A stretch of DNA of 64,000 nt from Paenibacillus silviterrae. Its GTDB lineage: Bacteria; Bacillota; Bacilli; Paenibacillales; NBRC-103111. The stretch is taken from NCBI RefSeq assembly GCF_030167925.1, contig NZ_JASKUT010000002.1, positions 868,001 to 932,000 of the forward strand. Reading direction: 5' to 3'. Shown piece by piece: positions 26,759 to 36,025 of this stretch (the stretch's first letter is position 1; every line of letters starts with the position of its first letter). Under the pieces are notes generated by a model. That model did no database searches and had not been told where the DNA came from. It saw only the letters and a list, made by a program, of their open reading frames with translations. The translations under genes were made by a program, and so were the position numbers.

Positions 26759-28630
26759 GTGAAAAGAAACAAACATATTCGTAAACAAACGTCACTCTTG
26801 ATGGCATTGACGTTGAGTGCTTCCTTGTTCGGAAGCATGCTGCCTGTTCACGCCGCCACTTTGTTCAGCGACGATTTCAATGATGGCAATGCTGCGGGCT
26901 GGACTACCACAAACGGTTCCTGGTCGGTGGTTCAGGACAATGGGAATTATGTCTACTCCCAATCCAGTACCAGCTCGGAAGGGCGTGCCACCTCCGGCTC
27001 ACAAGCTTGGACGAACTTCAGTGTTTCTGCTGATGTAAAGGTTAGCAATTTCAACGGAAATCGGGTGATTGTCGCCGGGCGTTACAAGGACGGCAATAAT
27101 TACTATGGTGCGGCTTTGAGCGAGTCAGGACTGGAGCTTCGGAAGAAGGTAAGCGGAACGACGACCGTTCTAGCCGCCAAGTCCAAAGCAATCTCGGCGA
27201 ATACGAGCTACCAGGTAAAGCTGGAGATGTCAGGTACGACCATCAACATGTACGTCAACGGAGTGCTGGAGTTAACCGCGACAGACAGCACGATCACGAG
27301 CGGTGCCATCGGTTTAATCGGTTGGAAATCCATAGCTCAGTTTGACAACGTCAGGGTGGATGATTTTTCAGGTACGACGCCTACACCGACACCTACTCCA
27401 ACTCCGACACCGACGCCTACACCAACACCAACACCGAACCCCTCATCGGTTATTTATGTCGCTCCGAACGGAACCGATTCGAACGATGGAAGCATCGGTT
27501 CTCCGACGACCCTTACCAAAGCGATTACCAGCATCGCTCCGGGCGGCACGATTTATATGAGGGGGGGCACTTATTCTTACTCATCACAAATCACGATTGC
27601 TCGTGGCAATGACGGCACCGCCAGCGCGAAAAAATCCATCGTAGCTTACGGCAGTGAAAAGCCGGTGCTTGATTTCTCTTCGCAGTCCTACAACGCTTCG
27701 AACGTCGGACTCAACGAGCGAGGGCTTCAAGTGAACGGTCATTACTGGGTAGTCAAGGGGCTTGAAATCAAAGGCTCGGCGGATAACGGCATCTTCGTGA
27801 GCGGAAACTATAACCGGTTGGAGAATCTGGACGTGCATCATAACCGGGATTCGGGCGTGCAGCTCAGCCGGTATGCATCGACAGCCGCCAAGAGCGAATG
27901 GCCCAGCTATAATGAGATCATCAATGTATATTCCCATGATAACTTCGACCCGGACAACGGTGAGGATGCCGATGGTTTTGCTGCCAAGCTGACTATCGGG
28001 CCCGGCAACGTATTTGACGGATGTATCGCAGCATACAACGTGGATGACGGCTGGGATTTGTATACGAAAACGGACACCGGCGCGATCGGTGAGGTTACGA
28101 TCAGAAACAGTGTCGCTTACCGCAACGGTCAAACCTCGGACGGCAGCTCGACAACAAACAGCGACGGAAACGGGTATAAGCTGGGCGGTGAACAAATTGC
28201 AGTAAACCATAAGGTCATCAATTCCGTAGCCTTCGAGAACAAGAAGCATGGTTTTACCTATAACAGCAATCCCGGATCGATTACATTGACCAATAATACT
28301 TCCTATAATAACGGGCTGAAATCGGGCAGCAACTTCGCCTTCGATATTGGAACCCATGTATTCACCAACAACCTGGCCTATAAAGCAACGGCGAGCGACA
28401 AAACAAGCGGCACCGATGTGCAAAGCACCAATGTATGGTGGAAGAACAATGTGAGTACGAACGGCAAAGGTCTCGTTGCCAGCAATACAGACTTTATCAG
28501 CCTAACGCCCGCTATCACGCGCAATGCGGACGGTTCCCCGAATCTCGGCAGCTTCCTCAAGCTTGCGGACGGAAGCGATTTGAAGGGTGCGGGCTTGAAC
28601 GGCTCCGATATCGGCTATATTCGAAATTAA
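26759..28630 (+). CDS. Secreted pectate lyase, PL9, with N-terminal LamG-like module
   Basis: 623 residues. Signal peptide 1-32 (ending PVHA), a jelly-roll LamG-like module (33-201; FSDDFNDG at its start), a (Pro-Thr)n linker at about 203-229, then a PL9 right-handed beta-helix (231-623) with IYVAPNGTDSNDGS, LEIKGSADNGIFVSG, ENLDVHHNRDSGVQL, DADGFAAKLTIGPGN, NVDDGWDLYTK and NGYKLGG. PL9 enzymes are calcium-dependent pectate/exopectate lyases that use a Lys base. It should cut polygalacturonate outside the cell. GTG start with AAGGAGG 8 bases upstream. It stands 95 bases after the GT2 gene and 19 bases before the next lyase, so it is cotranscribed with the latter and possibly with the glycosylation genes. 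Confidence 0.9.
   Translation: MKRNKHIRKQTSLLMALTLSASLFGSMLPVHAATLFSDDFNDGNAAGWTTTNGSWSVVQDNGNYVYSQSSTSSEGRATSGSQAWTNFSVSADVKVSNFNGNRVIVAGRYKDGNNYYGAALSESGLELRKKVSGTTTVLAAKSKAISANTSYQVKLEMSGTTINMYVNGVLELTATDSTITSGAIGLIGWKSIAQFDNVRVDDFSGTTPTPTPTPTPTPTPTPTPTPNPSSVIYVAPNGTDSNDGSIGSPTTLTKAITSIAPGGTIYMRGGTYSYSSQITIARGNDGTASAKKSIVAYGSEKPVLDFSSQSYNASNVGLNERGLQVNGHYWVVKGLEIKGSADNGIFVSGNYNRLENLDVHHNRDSGVQLSRYASTAAKSEWPSYNEIINVYSHDNFDPDNGEDADGFAAKLTIGPGNVFDGCIAAYNVDDGWDLYTKTDTGAIGEVTIRNSVAYRNGQTSDGSSTTNSDGNGYKLGGEQIAVNHKVINSVAFENKKHGFTYNSNPGSITLTNNTSYNNGLKSGSNFAFDIGTHVFTNNLAYKATASDKTSGTDVQSTNVWWKNNVSTNGKGLVASNTDFISLTPAITRNADGSPNLGSFLKLADGSDLKGAGLNGSDIGYIRN
26850..27371 (+). repeat. LamG-like module, copy 1 (also at 28747-29268)
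   Basis: This coding block and the one at 28747-29268 encode modules that are identical at most positions, with shared runs such as [25 protein letters not shown] and [14 protein letters not shown]. This points to a recent duplication or gene conversion between neighbouring genes. Confidence 0.85.
27372..27440 (+). repeat. Short-period (ACN CCN)n repeat coding the Pro-Thr linker of the PL9 lyase
   Basis: About eleven Thr-Pro pairs in a row. Third codon positions vary, so the DNA repeat is imperfect. It is a flexible linker of the kind that often carries O-linked sugars. Confidence 0.85.
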
Positions 28631-28649
28631 CGATCAGGAGGAACCATTC

Positions 28650-30719
28650 ATGAATATAAGTTGGAAAAAAGGAACCGCTGTCCTTACCTCGCTTGTATTG
28701 ACCGCTTCCTTACTGACCGCAGTAATACCGTCAAACACGGTTCAAGCGGCAACCTTGTTCAGCGATGATTTTAATGATGGAGATGCAAATGGGTGGGCTA
28801 CAACAAACGGATCATGGTCCGTTATTCAGGATAACGGCAACTACGTTTATACTCAGTCGGATACCGCATCGGAAGGGCGTGCCACGGCGGGAACGCAATC
28901 ATGGACGAATTACAGTGTAACGGCTGACGTGAAGGTGATGAATTTTAATGCGAACCGGGTAATTGTCGCAGGACGCTACAAGGACGGTAATAATTACTAC
29001 GGCGCAACATTAAGCGCGTCGGGGCTGGAGCTTCGCAAAAAGGTAAGTGGAACAACAACGGTTCTAGTCAGCAAGTCGAAGACGATCTCAACCGACACGA
29101 CCTATCAAGTCAAGCTGGAAATGTCCGGAACTACCATCAACATGTACGTCAACGGCGTGCTTGAGCTGACGGCGACGGACAGCTCCCTAAGCAGCGGTGC
29201 GATTGGACTCATCGGCTGGAAAGCCGTCGTGCGGTTTGATAACGTTCAGGCAGCTGATTTTACAGGCACGACGCCAACGCCAACGCCAACGCCAACGCCA
29301 ACGCCTACACCAACTCCGACACCAACACCAACACCAACACCAACACCTACACCTGCACCAACGCCTACTCCGACGCCACCACCGGCAGGTACTTTAGCGC
29401 AATACAACTTGACCGGCTTCTCTGCAGGAAATACGGGCGGGGGGAATGTCTCTGAAACGAATACCGCACTTTACCGAAAGGTGTATAATGCCGCCGATCT
29501 TGCCCTTGCTTTGAAGAGAAACTCCGGAGTGAAAGTCATTGAAATCATGAACGACCTTAACCTCGGCTGGAATGAGATTCCCGCTGAAGCAAAAGTAATG
29601 CCATTCTCGCAGCATTCCACCGCATTAACGCATCCCAAATTGATTCAAACCGGCGTGAGCAAAATTTACATTGATTCCTTTAACGGGCTAACGATTTTCT
29701 CGGCCAATGGGGCGAAGATTAATCATGCTGCTTTGACGATCAAATATAGCTCCAACATTATCATTCGCAATTTGGAGTTTGACGAATTGTGGGAATGGGA
29801 TGAGAGTACGAAAGGGGATTATGACCGAAACGATTGGGACTACATCACGGTAGAGGGCAGTACCAGCAAGGTATGGATTGACCACTGCACGTTCAACAAG
29901 GCCTATGACGGCCTGGTCGATGTGAAAAAGGGAAGCAACGGAGTTACCATTTCCTGGTCCACCTTCAAAGGTGACGACCTTAGTCCGACCAGCTTCGGAG
30001 CACAGCAATTTAATGCACTTGAGGCGAATCGCGCTTCGTATCCGATGTATAATTATTTGCGGACGCTCCTGAGCAAAGAGGATATTATGAAGATCGCTGC
30101 CGGACAAAAGAAGGGACATTTGGTTGGGTCGACCGAGTTTGCTTCCGATAATGCCGCATTGCAGGTAACGCTGCATCATAACTATTACAAGGATATCCAG
30201 GATCGGATGCCGCGATTACGGGGTGGCAATGCTCATGCTTACAACATTGTTATGGATGCTTACGATGCCCATGAAGCCAGTAAGCTCCTGACGACAGAAA
30301 TGAAAACGGCCATCACTGCGAAGGGTTATAAATTTGGCGTAACGAGCAACGGTGCTATTTCCACTGAGGACGGGGCTGTGCTGCTGGAAAATTCCCACAT
30401 TATCGGTGTGATGTCGCCGGTACGAAACAATCAGGCTGATCCTTCCAACCCTAGCTATACCGGTAAAATCCGTGCTTTAGATACGATTTATTCCTTAGAC
30501 GGTACGAACTTCAGGGGCAGCAGCGATTCAGCAGGGAGCCCGCTTGCACCTGTTCCGGCTCCGGTCAAAGCCTTCTCATGGAACGGCTTCAGTACTTTGC
30601 CGTACAGTTATTCACTGGATGACCCTTCCACGTTAAAGAGCCGATTGACGGCAGCTGACGGCTCCGGTGCAGGGAAGCTGAACTGGTCCAAAGTAAACTG
30701 GCTGCAAACCAGCTATTAA
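28650..30719 (+). CDS. Secreted pectate lyase, PL1, with N-terminal LamG-like module
   Basis: 689 residues. Signal peptide about 1-34 (ending NTVQAA), LamG-like module 35-203, a Pro-Thr linker about 207-248 that is longer than in the PL9 neighbour, then a PL1 beta-helix (250-689) with [23 protein letters not shown] (calcium-binding Asp region), [21 protein letters not shown] (catalytic Arg strand) and AHAYNIVMD. It should cleave polygalacturonate by calcium-dependent beta-elimination outside the cell. It starts 19 bases after the PL9 gene, behind AGGAGG, in the same operon, and is followed by a strong terminator. Confidence 0.92.
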   Translation: MNISWKKGTAVLTSLVLTASLLTAVIPSNTVQAATLFSDDFNDGDANGWATTNGSWSVIQDNGNYVYTQSDTASEGRATAGTQSWTNYSVTADVKVMNFNANRVIVAGRYKDGNNYYGATLSASGLELRKKVSGTTTVLVSKSKTISTDTTYQVKLEMSGTTINMYVNGVLELTATDSSLSSGAIGLIGWKAVVRFDNVQAADFTGTTPTPTPTPTPTPTPTPTPTPTPTPTPTPAPTPTPTPPPAGTLAQYNLTGFSAGNTGGGNVSETNTALYRKVYNAADLALALKRNSGVKVIEIMNDLNLGWNEIPAEAKVMPFSQHSTALTHPKLIQTGVSKIYIDSFNGLTIFSANGAKINHAALTIKYSSNIIIRNLEFDELWEWDESTKGDYDRNDWDYITVEGSTSKVWIDHCTFNKAYDGLVDVKKGSNGVTISWSTFKGDDLSPTSFGAQQFNALEANRASYPMYNYLRTLLSKEDIMKIAAGQKKGHLVGSTEFASDNAALQVTLHHNYYKDIQDRMPRLRGGNAHAYNIVMDAYDAHEASKLLTTEMKTAITAKGYKFGVTSNGAISTEDGAVLLENSHIIGVMSPVRNNQADPSNPSYTGKIRALDTIYSLDGTNFRGSSDSAGSPLAPVPAPVKAFSWNGFSTLPYSYSLDDPSTLKSRLTAADGSGAGKLNWSKVNWLQTSY
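28747..29268 (+). repeat. LamG-like module, copy 2
   Basis: Second copy of the module described at 26850-27371, in the neighbouring PL1 gene. Confidence 0.85.
29268..29392 (+). repeat. Short-period repeat coding the Pro-Thr linker of the PL1 lyase
   Basis: About twenty Thr-Pro pairs, starting with an almost perfect six-base unit (CCAACG) and ending in more varied codons. The perfect part could slip during replication and change linker length without changing frame. Confidence 0.85.
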
Positions 30720-30725
30720 CGGATG

Positions 30726-30771
30726 AAATATCGCGCCGAAGAGCGGGAGCTCAACGGCGCGATATTTTTTC
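30726..30771 (+). terminator. Terminator of the pectate lyase operon
   Basis: ATATCGCGCCG and CGGCGCGATAT pair perfectly and are followed by six T. Confidence 0.9.
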
Positions 30772-30821
30772 ACAGTTGCATATTTATGCAAATAATCGTA
30801 TTTATATAAAATCAAAACAAC

Positions 30822-33164
30822 TCATTCCGGTTGTTCCTTCCCCTGGGCAAGAAGCTGGTCCGCCGCTTGCTGATGACGAAATTGCCCTGGTGTTAGCCCG
30901 CTGCGGGATTTAAATATCTTGCTGAAGTAGCTGACATTGGCGTAACCGATCTCACGGCATATCTCCTCCATGGAGAGGTGGGGCAGCTTCAATAACTCCA
31001 TGGCCCGCTTAATCCGGAGCTGGATCAAATAGTCGTTCACGGTCATCCCAGTAGCATCCTTGAAAATTCGACTTAAATAGGACGAGCTGCGCTGCACGTA
31101 TTCGGCGATCGTATCTACCGATATATTCTTGTTGAAATTCTCATTCATATAATCCGTCGCCAGCTGCAGAGTAACATCCGTCATCTTGGAACGCTTCTCC
31201 CGATGATAAGCGATGATCCGGCTGCACATGTCTAACAGGCACTCTTCCATGTCCTGCAATGTTTCCGCACGAGCCAGAGCGTCCGCACAGGACGGCTGTT
31301 CGCCGAACGCCGCGGACATATCGCCCCCGGCTTGAACCAATGCCTTCACGATTTCCCCGCTCAATTGAAAATATAACTGCTGAATGTTCGCTTTACTCAG
31401 TTTCTTTTCAATCACGGTTCGGGTGACTTGCCGGATAGCGGCGGTGCACACCTCCATGTCCGTTTGGAGCAGAGCCTGCAGAAGCTTCGTTTCCAGCCCA
31501 TACGGGTAATAATAAGCTTCTTCCTCCGCCTTCCCAATGTCCAGTATAGAGTAAGGGAGAATTTCGCCTTTGCCGATGTAGATTTTCAGATTGAGTGCTT
31601 CCAGCGTGTCCTCATAGGCAGCTCTTACCGATGCCTTTCCCGAATAGACCCGGCTGACGGCAATCGTTACAGACACACCGTAACGTGCAAGCAACTGCTC
31701 CTTCAGGTCTTTAGCCTGCTCTAACGGGTAGTCCTCCTCCTCCGATGGAACAGAGAGGAGAATCACCGTCCGTTTATCATCCTTGGCGAAGATCTCACCA
31801 TTAACCCGCGCCTCTATCTCTTCCATAAGCCCGTAATGGAACAAGTGGTAATGGAATGCACCGTCCGGTCCCTTCAGCGGATAAGGCTCCTCAAGCTCCA
31901 TGGTCAGCACGGCAAACCTGGTGAAATCCACCCGAAGTCCCAACAGCTCCGCCGCGTGCTCCGAACCGCGGTCCGAGCCGCTTTTGCCGCCCCCTTGGAT
32001 CAGATCGTTTAAATATTTCTCCTTAATAGCTGTACGATTATCGGTTAGCAGGGAGTCGACCTTCCGTTTCTCCCTCATCAGCGTCTCCTTGTTGCGGGTC
32101 AGCTGCTCAAAGATATGACGGATGAAGCCGGCCTCATCACCCGCAGGCGGGGTTCCCATAGCGTTATCCCGGTCTGAGGACTCGGAGCCGCTAATATACG
32201 AAATCACGCTTTGAAGCGGCCCATACAATCTTCTAGATAAATAAAAGGAGATGGCGAAAGCAGCTGTTATATAAATCACGGCCACGACGAATACGATGTA
32301 CTTAATCCGGTTCATCCCCTGCAGGAGCACAGAGCGCTCGGTAATATCGACAAAGCTCCAGCCGGTCAGCCCCGAGGTCGTATAGGAAACGATCCGGTTG
32401 GAATCGTCGATATAGGAGCCGTTCCCGGCGGACAGTCGCCCTAAGTCCAAGCGCTTGAGCAAGGCCTCCCCCGTGGCGCTTTCGGAAAACAGTATCTCCC
32501 CGCGCGACCCCAGTACCAATGTCGTACCTTTCTTATTATGGTAATGGCTTAAAAAGTCGGCAAACAGCAGATCCAGCTTCAAATTGATCACAATGGCGCC
32601 CTCCACCTGACCAATCAACGGCATTTTCTGGATCAGTCCGGCAGCGGGACGGTCCGGGGCGAAGCCGTTCGGCCTCCCGGTGATCCAAAGCGTGCGGGAT
32701 TCCGATTCCTGCTTCCATACATCCAGCCAGGAGCTGTCCGCAAAGGTGGAAATAGGGGAGGTCTTTACTTCAGGACGTGAAGTCACGACAAGCCCCAAGG
32801 GGGCGTAATACAAATAGATGGAGTCGATGTAAGGACTGATTTTTTTCTGCTCCTCTACGAAGCCTGCTAAATCAATCAGGGAACCGACGCTTAATCTGCC
32901 GTCGATCGTGTGGTACAAATAAGATTGAGTCATGATCATGCCGATGGCTGCATTCTTAATGGCGGCCAGCTCCTTATGAATGAGCTCCTGCTGCTGTGTC
33001 AAGATCGACTCGTTGTACCCGATGGAGTTTTGGATGCTGTTGTCCGCCGAGATGGAATAAGTGACCGTAGCGATGAGGATGACGGTGACGACGGCTATAG
33101 CGGTCATGGATAGAAGCAGTTTAACGAACATCGTGTTATTGTTGATTGATCGGTATCTCCACAT
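30822..33164 (-). CDS. Membrane-bound AraC-family regulator (YesS-like)
   Basis: 780 residues. TM1 about 13-37, an extracytoplasmic Cache-like sensor (about 40-290), TM2 about 291-313, a HAMP-like/cytoplasmic linker, and a C-terminal double AraC helix-turn-helix (about 665-768: VDTIAEYVQRSSSYLSRIFKDATG, then MEEICREIGYANVSYFSKIFK). This one-piece sensor/activator layout is that of Bacillus YesS, which controls pectin/rhamnogalacturonan genes. It is divergent from an LplABC-type importer and downstream of pectate lyases, which fits that role. ATG 33164 has AAGGGGTG 6 bases upstream and is preferred to the GTG at 33173. Confidence 0.88.
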   Translation of the reverse strand: MWRYRSINNNTMFVKLLLSMTAIAVVTVILIATVTYSISADNSIQNSIGYNESILTQQQELIHKELAAIKNAAIGMIMTQSYLYHTIDGRLSVGSLIDLAGFVEEQKKISPYIDSIYLYYAPLGLVVTSRPEVKTSPISTFADSSWLDVWKQESESRTLWITGRPNGFAPDRPAAGLIQKMPLIGQVEGAIVINLKLDLLFADFLSHYHNKKGTTLVLGSRGEILFSESATGEALLKRLDLGRLSAGNGSYIDDSNRIVSYTTSGLTGWSFVDITERSVLLQGMNRIKYIVFVVAVIYITAAFAISFYLSRRLYGPLQSVISYISGSESSDRDNAMGTPPAGDEAGFIRHIFEQLTRNKETLMREKRKVDSLLTDNRTAIKEKYLNDLIQGGGKSGSDRGSEHAAELLGLRVDFTRFAVLTMELEEPYPLKGPDGAFHYHLFHYGLMEEIEARVNGEIFAKDDKRTVILLSVPSEEEDYPLEQAKDLKEQLLARYGVSVTIAVSRVYSGKASVRAAYEDTLEALNLKIYIGKGEILPYSILDIGKAEEEAYYYPYGLETKLLQALLQTDMEVCTAAIRQVTRTVIEKKLSKANIQQLYFQLSGEIVKALVQAGGDMSAAFGEQPSCADALARAETLQDMEECLLDMCSRIIAYHREKRSKMTDVTLQLATDYMNENFNKNISVDTIAEYVQRSSSYLSRIFKDATGMTVNDYLIQLRIKRAMELLKLPHLSMEEICREIGYANVSYFSKIFKSRSGLTPGQFRHQQAADQLLAQGKEQPE

Positions 33165-33468
33165 GGCAATCACCCCTTATCCCCATGGTAGCGTTTGCAT
33201 AATTGAAAGACATATAGACACACTGACAGGGAAATTATACCATAGTTACGAAATCTGAATAGAGGATGCCCGGAAAACATACGAAAAACAGAATAACATA
33301 AACCGTTTCCTACAGGGGTTATGGCCAAAAACATAAATAGAATCGAAATAAAGGATTGTAAAGCTGAAAACGTAAGACTATCGTATAGATTGTAACCGCT
33401 CCCATCACTCGGCCGGGTGCTTTATCAGGATGCGGAATCATTCAAACGCAGTACAGGGGGAGATTCCT
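33165..33468. promoter_or_regulatory. Divergent promoter region between the YesS-like gene and the importer operon
   Basis: A 304-base AT-rich stretch without a gene. For the plus strand, TTGTAA at 33356 and TATCGT at 33379 are 17 bases apart and form a plausible sigma-A promoter. GATTGTAA occurs twice, 33 bases apart (33354 and 33387), a possible activator half-site pair. I see no riboswitch or terminator in it. Confidence 0.4.
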
Positions 33469-35031
33469 TTGAATAAAAGAGTTCGAACGATAAGCTGTGC
33501 CGTTCTGTCGGCGAGTATGGCAGCCGGCTTGTTAGTGGGCTGCAGCTCGGACGGAAATGAAAAGACCACGCCCGGTAACAATCCAAGCGTAAGCTCCGGT
33601 TCCGCCAAGCCGGTGGAAATCACTTGGGGCATTCACTTTCAAGCCGCCGGAGTAGTGAACGACTCACCGGTTCAGAAGTGGCTCGAACAGAAATTCAACG
33701 TGAAAATCAAACCGGTGAAAGTAACCGATGCCAGTATTGCTTCCGGAGAAATTCCGGACATTTTCATGCTGGGCGATCCCGCTAACGTAGCGGCCTACCA
33801 AAGCCAAGGCGTACTAATGAGCCTTGATCAGAGCATGTTAAAGGAAAACATGCCTGAGTATTATAAGGATATTGAAAAGAACAACGCTCTTTTTCAAACG
33901 GTTACCTTCGGTAATAAGCTCTGGGCGATTCCCATGTTCATCGACCTGAAGCCGTATGATCTGGCCATGCTCTGGCGCAAGGATTGGTTGGATAAGGTCG
34001 GCATCGAGAAAGCTCCCGAGACGCTGGAAGAATTCGAGAAGGCTGTCTATGCCTTTGCGCAGAAGGACCCGGACGGCAACGGGAAGATGGATACCTATGG
34101 CTTGACCGGAACGGCAACATCGACCTGGTCCTCCGGTTTCTATTCAATCTTCGGAGCGTACGGCGTGGAGCCGACCATGTGGCACGAGAGGAACGGACAA
34201 ATCGTCAACGGTTCTATCATGCCGGGGACGAAGGAAGCCGTGGCCAAGCTCCGGCAGTGGTATGCCGATGGAGTGATTGACCCTGAATTCATAACCGATA
34301 CACAGGATTCGTACAGGAAAAAGCTGTACAACAACCGGATCGGCGTCATCGAGGAGCAGATTAGCAAGGGGGCGCTTCCTGATTCCTCAACCGTGACGGA
34401 AATGAAGTCCTTGAATCCGAACGCCAAGCTGGTATTCGCCAAGAACCCGAAGGGTCCCGGCGGCGACGGCTCGTGGGACTGGGGGGTTAAGAGCAACTTT
34501 GTCGTCATCGGCAACAAGGTGAAGGACCAGCCGGAGAAGCTTCAGAAGCTGTTTGAAATTTTGCGGGCTCAGAGCAGCGATGAGGAAACCATCAATATGA
34601 CCAGCCTTGGGGTGAAGGGAACCCATTGGGACTTCGCGGAGAACGGCGCAACCTCCGGTGCCACGAAGTTCTTGGCCGGCTTCGAGAAGCAGGAGCAGCG
34701 CGACCAAACCGGTGTTCGTCTCTTTTCGCTAGGCAATATCACGACCCAGACGTATCGCGAGAAGTATTCCAATCCGAAGCTGAACGACGCGATCAAAGCC
34801 ACTTCCTCCGCCCCGCGGTGGACCGATGCGCTTTTGTTTTCGGCACTGCCTTCCGACGCGAAGTACAAGAAGGACCTGACATCGCTGATGCAAAAATATT
34901 TCGCCCAAATCATCAGCGGGGAGCTGCCGCTCAGCGATTTCGATAAATATGTAACGGAGTGGAGGGCCAAGGGCGGCGACCAGCTGACCAAGGAAGCCAA
35001 CGAGATGTACCAGAAGCAATTCAAAAAATAA
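33469..35031 (+). CDS. Sugar ABC transporter substrate-binding lipoprotein (LplA-like)
   Basis: 520 residues with a lipobox, LLVGC, at about 18-22. The long LplA/YtcQ-type solute-binding body shows MSLDQSMLKENMPEYYKDI, LWRKDWLDKVGIEKAPETLEEF and DPDGNGKMDTYGLTG (a calcium-loop-like segment). It captures oligosaccharide at the outer membrane face for the two permeases downstream. The TTG at 33469, with AGGGGGAG 7 bases upstream, gives a normal signal peptide; the ATG at 33430 would put 13 polar residues in front of it. Confidence 0.9.
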   Translation: MNKRVRTISCAVLSASMAAGLLVGCSSDGNEKTTPGNNPSVSSGSAKPVEITWGIHFQAAGVVNDSPVQKWLEQKFNVKIKPVKVTDASIASGEIPDIFMLGDPANVAAYQSQGVLMSLDQSMLKENMPEYYKDIEKNNALFQTVTFGNKLWAIPMFIDLKPYDLAMLWRKDWLDKVGIEKAPETLEEFEKAVYAFAQKDPDGNGKMDTYGLTGTATSTWSSGFYSIFGAYGVEPTMWHERNGQIVNGSIMPGTKEAVAKLRQWYADGVIDPEFITDTQDSYRKKLYNNRIGVIEEQISKGALPDSSTVTEMKSLNPNAKLVFAKNPKGPGGDGSWDWGVKSNFVVIGNKVKDQPEKLQKLFEILRAQSSDEETINMTSLGVKGTHWDFAENGATSGATKFLAGFEKQEQRDQTGVRLFSLGNITTQTYREKYSNPKLNDAIKATSSAPRWTDALLFSALPSDAKYKKDLTSLMQKYFAQIISGELPLSDFDKYVTEWRAKGGDQLTKEANEMYQKQFKK

Positions 35032-35106
35032 CCCGGGCTCGGCTGTTCCACAAGGCCGGATTAGGCTCTTGCGGTCTTGCCAGTCCGTGTTTCAAGGAAG
35101 TGTAGC

Positions 35107-36006
35107 ATGAGAACTATTACCAAGCACGGTGAGCTGCTCGCGCTGTTCCTGTTTTCTTTTGCTTTTTTCTTCATCTTCAAATACGGACCGCTGTACGGCG
35201 TGATCATTGCATTTAAAGATTTCCGGGTAGTAGACGGCATTTGGGGGAGTCCGTGGGTTGGATTCCAGCATTTTGCAGAGTTGTTTCGTAATGGCGACTT
35301 TTACCGTCTTCTAAAAAATACCCTTCTCCTGAATCTGTATATGCTGATGTTTGCCTTTCCTGCTCCGATCGTTCTGGCGCTCTTGCTGAATGAGGTGCGG
35401 TCCCGGTATTTCCAAAGGTTCATTCAAACGACGATGTATTTGCCCCATTTTGTATCGTGGGTCATCATGTCGGGTCTTATCATTTATTTTCTCTCACCGA
35501 CCTCCGGGGTTATTGCTGAAATTGTGGGGTGGTTCGGAGGGAAGCCTGTGTTCTATATGGGGAAAAAGGAGTATTTTCGAACCATCGTTGTGAGCTCCGC
35601 CATTCTCAAGGATTTGGGCTGGGGCTCGATCATCTACTTCGCCGCCTTGTCGGGAATCAATCCGGAGCTGCAGGAGTCGGCTATCATCGACGGAGCGAAT
35701 CGCTGGCAGCGAATGACCAGGATCAATATTCCGTCGATCATGCCTACGGTAGCGATCATGTTTATTTTAAGTCTGGGAGGTTTCTTAAGCGCAAATTTCG
35801 AACAAATCATCAATCTGCTCAACCCGGTCACCTATGAAACCGGCGATGTCATCGATACTTATGTCTATCGGGTCGGTCTGCAGCAATTCCAATATAGCTA
35901 CACGGCGGCCATCGGCCTGTTCAAGTCGCTTGTGGGACTACTGCTCATATTGGGAGCCAATCTCACGGTGAGGAAGCTCAGCCGCGGAGAGAGCGGGTTA
36001 TGGTAG
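35107..36006 (+). CDS. Sugar ABC transporter permease (LplB-like)
   Basis: 299 residues with six predicted TM helices. It has the LplB/YteP layout: FKYGPLYGVIIAFKDF at the first periplasmic loop and the EAA loop (LQESAIIDGANRWQRMTRINIP) that contacts the ATPase. It should form the channel with the next gene product. ATG 35107 with AAGGAAG 6 bases upstream is preferred to the frame opening at 35077. Confidence 0.92.
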   Translation: MRTITKHGELLALFLFSFAFFFIFKYGPLYGVIIAFKDFRVVDGIWGSPWVGFQHFAELFRNGDFYRLLKNTLLLNLYMLMFAFPAPIVLALLLNEVRSRYFQRFIQTTMYLPHFVSWVIMSGLIIYFLSPTSGVIAEIVGWFGGKPVFYMGKKEYFRTIVVSSAILKDLGWGSIIYFAALSGINPELQESAIIDGANRWQRMTRINIPSIMPTVAIMFILSLGGFLSANFEQIINLLNPVTYETGDVIDTYVYRVGLQQFQYSYTAAIGLFKSLVGLLLILGANLTVRKLSRGESGLW

Positions 36007-36025
36007 AAGCAGGGGGAAGTACGTC

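Noticed and set aside
27584-28423. Long minus-strand open frame of 279 codons opposite the PL9 lyase
   Set aside because: It lies wholly antisense to a well-supported enzyme, has no ribosome site and no recognisable domain; it is a reading-frame shadow.
27372-29392. Pro-Thr repeats as a possible CRISPR or non-coding repeat array
   Set aside because: The repeats are in frame inside two exported enzymes, have a period of six bases and no spacers.
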